Positions 6,274 through 10,875 of a stretch of DNA of 10,875 nucleotides are shown piece by piece. The notes beneath the pieces were generated by a model. It saw only the letters and a program-made list of their open reading frames with translations, was not told the DNA's origin and ran no database searches. This DNA comes from Phycisphaerales bacterium. Its GTDB lineage: Bacteria; Planctomycetota; Phycisphaerae; Phycisphaerales; UBA1924. The stretch spans positions 1 to 10,875 of the forward strand of contig SLFH01000271.1 in NCBI GenBank assembly GCA_007124345.1. The letters run 5' to 3'. The position numbers and the translations under genes were made by a program. Numbering within the stretch: the first letter of the stretch is position 1; each line of letters begins with the position of its first letter.

Positions 6274-7758
6274 TCAGCAGCCCGCGGCGAACAGAAAAAG
6301 GAACGCGAAGAAATCTTCCGCGTCGATCACGCCGTCGGGGACCAGGAAATCGGGGGAGGTCGGCGACGAGGAACCAGTGATATCCGCGCGTGGGTCGGCG
6401 TCGGCGAAGAGCCTGAGAAAGGTGAAGAAGTCTTCGGCGTCGACCACCCCGTCGGGGACCATGAAACTCGGTGAGGCGGGGTCCGACGAGCCGGAGATAT
6501 CCGCCTCGCAAGTGCCCTCTGTGACGGCGTCCCAGACCTTCTGAGCGACAAAGTCTGCGCCGGACGGGCGGGGATGGATGGTGTCGAGCAGCAGCGACTG
6601 ATCGATCGGTCCACCAATGACTCGGGGAAGGTTCACGAAGCCGATGCGTTCGGGGTCGACGCGAGTTGTGCCGGAAAAGGCGATCGAGAAGAGGCCCGAG
6701 GCCATCTCGAGCGCGACCTCCTGCTCGATGCTGTTTTCGGTGCCGTAGGGCGGGACGAGGAGAAACCTCGGCTGCGCCCCGTTGTCGGCGCTGATGCGGT
6801 CGTAGCGATCGATCAGTTCGATCATGTCGTCGTGCCAGCGCTGCGTGAAGATGCCGTCGTTGGCGCCGAGCTGGATATAGATGAGGTTCGGGTTGCCGGT
6901 GTGGCGGAGGTACTCGCGGAGGTGCTCGTCGGCGTAGTGGCCGTCGGAGAGATGGTTGCGGAGCCTCGAGCCGCCGATGGCGATCGCGTCGAGCTGGAAC
7001 CCCTCGACACCCGGGAGGTACACACGCGTCGTCAGGGCGATGAAATGGTCCGGCTGGATCGACTCGTCGTGCTGGCCCCATGAGTGGATGCGGAAACGGG
7101 CCTCGCTGTTGCCGGGCGGGATCCGCGGCGCTTCGACACCGATGACCTGCGGCTGACCGGTGATATCGAACGGATCGGAGTTCACCGAGCCGACGCCGCC
7201 CCGAAACCCCTGGGCGATGAGCGAGGGGATCGACTGCGGGGTACGGAACAGCACGAATGTCGCCCCCACCTCGTCGTCTGTAAACCAGGGGCCGTTGCGC
7301 CAGACGCCGCTGAGATTGAGCTGCGTGCCGTAAAGACTGGTATTGCTCGCAACAGCGGAGTGCTGGAAGAGCGCGTCGATGTAGGTGGCGGGGCTGAAGT
7401 TGGAGTAGCCGTAGGTCGCGGGGTAGCTGCCGCCGCCGTGGATCCCGACCGTCGCGGCCCATGCGGGGGGGATCCACATCTGCATCGTGGGGAACTGGCT
7501 GTTCGACGGCGTGCAGACGCCGACCCAGCGGTCCGGATCCCATGTGCGGATGACGCCCCAATACATCGAGCTCTGGCTCGCGGTGTTCGACTGCTTGCTG
7601 GAAATGCTGTCGCCGATGATGACCATGCGGCAGTCGCCGCCCGTGATCATCTGCCCGATCTCAGAGCCCGGTCCGACATTCCACGACAGCGGCGCGGCAT
7701 GCACGGCGCCGACAAGCGTCACGACAACGGCAGCGCCGACCAAACGATTACGGAGCAT
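6274..7758 (-). CDS. Secreted SGNH/GDSL-type hydrolase with GC-type dockerin tail
   Basis: The 494-residue product starts with a signal peptide (M-L-R-N-R-L, a hydrophobic stretch, likely cut near A-H-A-A-P at 19-23). The SGNH esterase blocks are G-D-S-I-S (Ser51), I-G-G-S (Gly263), L-G-A-N-D-G (Asn300) and D-T-I-H-P-R-P-S-G (Asp392, His395). The set is complete, so it is probably an active esterase or deacetylase on an extracellular substrate, which is unknown. About 200 residues lie between blocks I and II, where the core fold needs few, suggesting an inserted beta-rich domain. The tail (417-494) has two dockerin-like loops, each broken by a 12-residue insert between Gly4 and Asp5 (424-435 and 463-474). 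It ends in F-A-A-G-C. The start has a strong GGAGGAGGT 9 nt upstream. It is the last of the four dockerin genes on this strand. Confidence 0.9.
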   Translation of the reverse strand: MLRNRLVGAAVVVTLVGAVHAAPLSWNVGPGSEIGQMITGGDCRMVIIGDSISSKQSNTASQSSMYWGVIRTWDPDRWVGVCTPSNSQFPTMQMWIPPAWAATVGIHGGGSYPATYGYSNFSPATYIDALFQHSAVASNTSLYGTQLNLSGVWRNGPWFTDDEVGATFVLFRTPQSIPSLIAQGFRGGVGSVNSDPFDITGQPQVIGVEAPRIPPGNSEARFRIHSWGQHDESIQPDHFIALTTRVYLPGVEGFQLDAIAIGGSRLRNHLSDGHYADEHLREYLRHTGNPNLIYIQLGANDGIFTQRWHDDMIELIDRYDRISADNGAQPRFLLVPPYGTENSIEQEVALEMASGLFSIAFSGTTRVDPERIGFVNLPRVIGGPIDQSLLLDTIHPRPSGADFVAQKVWDAVTEGTCEADISGSSDPASPSFMVPDGVVDAEDFFTFLRLFADADPRADITGSSSPTSPDFLVPDGVIDAEDFFAFLFLFAAGC

Positions 7759-7838
7759 CGTGTGCGTACCTCCTCCGGCTTCGCCACCGGCGATGGATGA
7801 AATCTACCACCGGAACCGTCCCCCGGCGAACAGAGCAG

Positions 7839-7872
7839 AAAAAAAGCCGCGCGGGCGGGCCCCACGCGGCTT
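7839..7872 (-). terminator. Intrinsic terminator of the 244-residue dockerin protein gene
   Basis: On the minus strand an 8-bp perfect stem (7872-7865 with 7851-7844) with a GC-rich loop is followed by seven T residues ending at 7839. It lies 35 nt after the stop of the gene at 7907-8641, so the SGNH gene should need its own promoter in the remaining 80 nt. Confidence 0.85.
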
Positions 7873-7906
7873 GAAGACGGGTTCGATTCTCGGACCGTGG
7901 CCGGGA

Positions 7907-8641
7907 TCAGCAGCCGGCGGCGAACAGGCCGAGGTACTCGAAGAAGTCGTCGGCGTCGATCACGCCGTCGTTGTTGATGTCGGCGCGGGGGTCGGCGTCG
8001 GCGAACCACTGGAGGAAGAGGAAGAAGTCGTCGGCGTCGACGACGCCGTCGCCGTTGAGGTCGGCGGGGCATGTCGGCGCGCCTTCGAGCGTGACGCGTG
8101 CGGCGGGCAGCAGCGTGCCGTTGACGAGGAAGAACTGGAAGCCCTGGTTCGAGCTTGTGGCCCAGAAGCCGGTGATGCTCTGGTCGTTGCGGTGCCAGCC
8201 GCCGGTGGCGCTGCCCTGGCCGATGACGGTGAGCCAGTAGGTCTGGCCTGCGTCGAGGATGGTAAAGCCGTTGCCCTGGAGGGTGATGAAGGGATCGGAG
8301 GCGTCGCCGCCCTGAACATTCGTCCACTCTTCGAGGACGAAGCTGACGCCGTTGGCGTTGCCCGAGCGGATCTGGAATGTGTAGTTGTTGTCGCCGGCGT
8401 CGTGGCGGAAGGCGGTTCGGATCTGCGCGAGGGTTCCGCCCTCAGCGGCGGTGAACATGTGGCCGGTGGCGACGGGATTGCCGGCGGTCGAGTTGGGGCC
8501 TCTGACGGCGTGGACTTCCGGCGCGAATGAGTCGCCGGGGCCGAAGGTGTCGAGCGCCACGGGCTGCGCCGAGGCGAGCGGCGCAATAACAGCGATCAGT
8601 CCGACCGACGCCAGCTTCTGCACATTGATCTGCTTCATCAC
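7907..8641 (-). CDS. Secreted beta-rich protein with GC-type dockerin tail
   Basis: The 244-residue product has a signal peptide with likely cleavage after A-S-A at residue 25. A domain of about 160 residues (27-187) is rich in Gly, Thr and aromatic residues. It includes W-x-x-V-Q-G-G-D, G-Q-T-Y-W-L-T-V-I-G and G-W-H-R-N-D. This recalls small beta-sandwich choice-of-anchor domains of secreted bacterial proteins (R type, from memory), but no catalytic motif is seen. The tail begins at Cys191 and holds two canonical calcium loops, D-L-N-G-D-G-V-V-D-A-D-D (194-205) and D-I-N-N-D-G-V-I-D-A-D-D (221-232), ending in F-A-A-G-C. AAGGA upstream supports the start; Met1 and Met2 are both possible. It has its own terminator. 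Secretion and tail are confident; function is unknown. Confidence 0.88.
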   Translation of the reverse strand: MMKQINVQKLASVGLIAVIAPLASAQPVALDTFGPGDSFAPEVHAVRGPNSTAGNPVATGHMFTAAEGGTLAQIRTAFRHDAGDNNYTFQIRSGNANGVSFVLEEWTNVQGGDASDPFITLQGNGFTILDAGQTYWLTVIGQGSATGGWHRNDQSITGFWATSSNQGFQFFLVNGTLLPAARVTLEGAPTCPADLNGDGVVDADDFFLFLQWFADADPRADINNDGVIDADDFFEYLGLFAAGC

Positions 8642-8834
8642 TCTTTCCTTCCGAATGGGGGTGACCGAATCTTCGGGCCAAGTTCACCGCGAGCGGAGCG
8701 CGGTCGCCCGATGAACTGCAAACTCCTCGACTGAAGATAAGGCCGATCGGGCTCGGAGTCCACGCGTTGAGGCGGCAGGTCGCGCGGGTTCGGACTCGGA
8801 TCGAAATCTACTGAGCGGAATACAACCGGAGTGC

Positions 8835-8867
8835 AAAAAGAAGCGCCGACCCTCGGGGGCCGGCGCT
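8835..8867 (-). terminator. Intrinsic terminator of the 481-residue dockerin protein gene
   Basis: On the minus strand an 11-bp stem (8867-8857 with 8852-8842, one G-U pair) with a 4-nt loop is followed by TTC and then TTTTT ending at 8835. It lies 56 nt after the stop of the gene at 8924. The remaining gap (8642-8834) is upstream sequence of the 244-residue gene; no clear promoter could be picked. Confidence 0.85.
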
Positions 8868-8923
8868 CGCGCGGTACAGTCGCTTCTAGGTAGGTACTAA
8901 CCCCAGCGGGGCGGTTGAGGGGC

Positions 8924-10369
8924 TCAGCAGCCGGCGGCGAAGAGGCTGAGATAGGCGAAGAAGTCGTCGGCGTCGATCACGCCGTCGCCGTTGATGTCGG
9001 CGCGGCTGTCGCCGGAGGCGAAGAGGCTCAGGAAGAGGAAGAAGTCGTCGGCGTCGACCACGCCGTCGCCGTTGAGGTCTGCGGGGCAGGTGGGGGCGGC
9101 GTCGAGGTCATAGTGGAGCAGGGCCGATCCGACGGAGGTGCCGGCGGCATCGGAGAGGTTGGCGACGATGAGGACTGCGTCGTCGAGGAAGGCGGCGCTG
9201 TTGTTGGCGAACGAGGAGATGGTGAAGGTCTGGCCGTCGATGCTGACGGCGTCGCCTCGCCGGGCGATGACTCGTTCGTTGTTGAGAACGATGACGGAGT
9301 TGAGGGCGCTGTCGGCGTTGTCGGTGGTTCCGCCGACGAGGTAGTCGCCGTCGGGCCCGCCGACATTGACGAAGAAGGTGGCCGCGAAGGGTCCGTCGTC
9401 GAAGAGCTCTGTCGCGCCGTCGAAGATCGGGGCGCCGCGCTGGGCGATGATGTCGCCGTTGCGGACGACGAAGTCGTGGCCGTCATCGTTGCTTGCGCGG
9501 GCCAGCCAGTCACCGACGCCCGAGAGCGTGGTGTTGTGGATGGAGACGATGGGCGAGGCGAAGGTCCCGAAGGGGTGGAGGGTCTGCATCTTCGCGTCGT
9601 TGTTCACGACGACTGTGCGGAGCTGTGTGCCCGAGGGGAAGTTTCCGGGGATGCGGAGGCGGGCCTCGGTCATCCATGTATTGCCGTCGCCGGAGACGCC
9701 GAAGGCGCTGACGGCGTTGGCCTTGATCGTGTCCTGCTCGCCGCTGGGCTGGTTGGTCGGAACATTCACGCCCGACTGGGAGAGGATCTGGTCGCCGAGG
9801 ATCAGGAAGTTGCGGGTTGCGGCGGGGAGGTCGAGGGAAAGCGTGGTGTAGCCGCTGCGACCGTCGTTGGTCAGCACGGGCTTCTGGATGAAGAAGTTCG
9901 CGACGAAGACGCCGGGCAGGCCGGGGACATGGGTGGTCTCGCCCTCGACATCGGCGAACCAGTCGGTGCCGTCGGTGCGGGCGAGGGTGAGGGTGTTGGC
10001 GACGGTGGTGACGAAGTTCCACCCGCCGTTGTCGTTGATGGCGACATCGTTGATAAAGGTGATGCCGACATTGAATGCGGGGTTCCAGGGGGCGGGGTCG
10101 TCGCTGCGGAGCGCGGTGCCGAACGACACGCCCTGGCCGACGGTATAGGTCTGGGCGGCGTTGCTTCCGCCCTTGACGATCCAGTAGTTGCCGCTGGGGC
10201 TGGCGAAGGGTCGCTCGGCGAAGTTGCTGAACTCCTCGCCTGCGGCGCCGCCGGGGATGGCCGATGTGGTCAGCCCGGGGACGGTGGTGATGAGGACTGT
10301 GGGCTCCTGGGCGACGGCGAGGCCGGCCGCGGAGGCCAGAACTGCGGGGGCGATTACTCTCTTGAACAT
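8924..10369 (-). CDS. Secreted beta-repeat protein with GC-type dockerin tail
   Basis: The 481-residue product has a signal peptide (M-F-K-R then a hydrophobic stretch, likely cut after A-V-A at residue 20). Residues 21-425 show loosely repeating units. Each has an N/S-D-x-G-x-x-W/Y-like turn (near 112-117, 168-174, 227-232, 294-300 and 339-344), often followed by a strand and a G-D-x-I/V-like element (192-195, 305-308, 372-375). This suggests a beta-propeller-like fold, but no family is certain. The tail starts at Cys428 with two canonical loops, D-L-N-G-D-G-V-V-D-A-D-D (431-442) and D-I-N-G-D-G-V-I-D-A-D-D (458-469), ending in F-A-A-G-C. I chose the ATG at 10369 because GAGGAGA lies 6 nt upstream. 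The in-frame ATG at 10384 has no such site and would put the SD inside the gene. No catalytic motif is seen. Confidence 0.88.
   Translation of the reverse strand: MFKRVIAPAVLASAAGLAVAQEPTVLITTVPGLTTSAIPGGAAGEEFSNFAERPFASPSGNYWIVKGGSNAAQTYTVGQGVSFGTALRSDDPAPWNPAFNVGITFINDVAINDNGGWNFVTTVANTLTLARTDGTDWFADVEGETTHVPGLPGVFVANFFIQKPVLTNDGRSGYTTLSLDLPAATRNFLILGDQILSQSGVNVPTNQPSGEQDTIKANAVSAFGVSGDGNTWMTEARLRIPGNFPSGTQLRTVVVNNDAKMQTLHPFGTFASPIVSIHNTTLSGVGDWLARASNDDGHDFVVRNGDIIAQRGAPIFDGATELFDDGPFAATFFVNVGGPDGDYLVGGTTDNADSALNSVIVLNNERVIARRGDAVSIDGQTFTISSFANNSAAFLDDAVLIVANLSDAAGTSVGSALLHYDLDAAPTCPADLNGDGVVDADDFFLFLSLFASGDSRADINGDGVIDADDFFAYLSLFAAGC
8953..8987. repeat. DNA repeat inside dockerin-coding ends
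   Basis: This 35-nt stretch, coding the second calcium loop, is identical to 10782-10816 of the edge gene. Thirty-one to 32 nt of it are identical at 7939-7970 in the 244-residue gene. The SGNH gene copy has diverged. Identity at the DNA level goes beyond what the shared protein motif requires. Confidence 0.8.
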
Positions 10370-10375
10370 TCGGAA

Positions 10376-10382
10376 TCTCCTC
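10376..10382 (-). promoter_or_regulatory. Ribosome binding site that decides the 10369 start
   Basis: On the minus strand GAGGAGA lies 6 nt before the ATG at 10369 and overlaps the in-frame ATG at 10384-10382, making the shorter protein the likely product. Confidence 0.75.
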
Positions 10383-10384
10383 AT

Positions 10385-10692
10385 GGGAACGCGAGCCGGG
10401 CGTCCGCCCGGCTTCGGTCTGCGCTCGATCGGCGAGCGACTACGGGGTTCTCCGCCGCCGGGTCCGTTGTTGAACGGGGGGTTCAGCCGGGCATGCGGTG
10501 AACAAACACTACGCCGTGCGCGCGACGCGGTTGCGTAAAACTCGACGCGGGTCGATCGGAACGGCGGACGACGGGTATTCGTGCGAGGGACAAAAGGCGA
10601 ACGATCGCGCCCAGCCTGCCGTTAGACGCGTTCCGGCCGGACGGGGCTTTGCGTGGCCGGCTGTCGATCAGGAACACAATCTGTCGGCGCAG
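10385..10692. other. Gene-free upstream region of the 481-residue dockerin gene
   Basis: These 308 nt hold no convincing gene; small ORFs here are basic, Arg-rich frames typical of GC-rich non-coding DNA. A perfect 8-bp hairpin (10394-10401 with 10406-10413, loop GTCC) lies 25 nt upstream of the start codon and would be in the 5' leader. No clear sigma-70 promoter was found. Confidence 0.5.
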
Positions 10693-10728
10693 AAAAACGC
10701 CCCGCGACGGGCGTGCCGTTGCGGGGCG
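10693..10728 (-). terminator. Intrinsic terminator of the edge dockerin gene
   Basis: On the minus strand a 13-bp stem (10728-10716 with 10710-10698, one wobble pair) with a 5-nt loop is followed by TTTTT (10697-10693). It lies 24 nt after the stop of the partial gene at 10753. Confidence 0.88.
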
Positions 10729-10752
10729 GTTTGTGGATGATTCGATCGGTGT

Positions 10753-10875
10753 TCAGCAGCCCGCGGCGAAGGCGCTGAGGAAGGCGAAGAAGTCGTCGGC
10801 GTCGATCACGCCGTCGTTGTTGAAGTCAGCTCGCGTATCGCCGGCGGCGAAGAGCTGGAGGAAGAGGAAGAAGTC
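10753..10875 (-). CDS. GC-type dockerin-tailed protein, C-terminal 40 residues only
   Basis: The minus strand is open from the window edge to a TGA at 10755-10753. The 40 residues begin in D-F-F-L-F-L-Q-L-F of the first calcium loop. They continue through the second loop D-F-N-N-D-G-V-I-D-A-D-D and end in F-A-F-L-S-A-F-A-A-G-C. This is the same tail as the three genes downstream on this strand, so the full protein is presumably secreted. Nothing can be said about its main domain, which lies outside the window. A strong terminator follows the stop. Confidence 0.88.
   Translation of the reverse strand, partial: DFFLFLQLFAAGDTRADFNNDGVIDADDFFAFLSAFAAGC

Noticed and set aside
5708..7561. 617-codon minus-strand frame ending in OsmC, as a possible fusion protein
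   Set aside because: Only the last 136 codons match OsmC. The upstream part reads the SGNH gene in another frame and passes through the intergenic repeat.
7487..8530. Plus-strand ORF of 347 codons
   Set aside because: It spans the antisense of two dockerin genes and their terminator; composition changes along it and no domain is seen.
8915..10501. Plus-strand ORF of 528 codons rich in Gly, Glu, Asp and Val
   Set aside because: It is antisense to the 481-residue dockerin protein, with the low-complexity composition expected of a mirror frame of GC-rich coding DNA.
10498..10740. Plus-strand ORF of 80 codons near the right edge
   Set aside because: It runs through the intrinsic terminator of the edge gene, is basic and Arg-rich, and has no ribosome binding site.
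7907..10875. Regularly repeated similar 30-35 nt units, as a CRISPR-like array
   Set aside because: The repeats are in frame within protein-coding tails and encode calcium loops; spacing is irregular and there are no spacers or cas genes.

Overview
This GC-rich window most likely comes from a planctomycete of the Phycisphaerae type. The main clue is a set of four proteins on the right half of the minus strand that share one C-terminal domain. It is a tandem pair of dockerin-like calcium loops (D-x-N-G-D-G-V-x-D-A-D-D-F-F), opened by a cysteine and closed by the terminal residues Ala-Ala-Gly-Cys. From memory, this matches what protein-family databases call a GC-type dockerin domain, which is typical of Phycisphaerales secretomes. 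No rRNA, tRNA, CRISPR array, transposase or phage gene was seen.

Left part (1-2990): the end of a renalase-like FAD oxidoreductase (+) converges on infA (translation initiation factor IF-1, -). Upstream of infA on the same strand is a soluble hybrid histidine kinase with a PAS-like region, HisKA, HATPase and a fused receiver. A small predicted membrane protein of unknown function diverges from the kinase.

Middle part (3090-6200): a compact plus-strand operon encodes a PpiB-type cyclophilin, an LRAT-fold protein and a half-size YdcZ-like DMT transporter. The spacing is 9 nt between the first two genes, and the last two overlap by 8 nt. Next come apaG (-), a DCC-family thiol-disulfide protein (+) and an OsmC-family peroxide-defence protein (-). 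Two gene-free gaps in this part (4522-4719 and 6119-6273) carry related copies of a G-rich dispersed repeat.

Right part (6274-10875): four consecutive minus-strand genes encode dockerin-tailed proteins; signal peptides are visible in the three complete ones. In transcription order they are a partial gene at the window edge, a 481-residue beta-rich protein, a 244-residue beta-rich protein and a 494-residue SGNH hydrolase. The first three each end in a clear intrinsic terminator, and the complete genes have strong ribosome binding sites, so they look like separately transcribed cassettes rather than one operon. Their dockerin-coding DNA is nearly identical over stretches of more than 30 nt. No cohesin or anchoring protein is visible here, so how the shared tail is used remains open.
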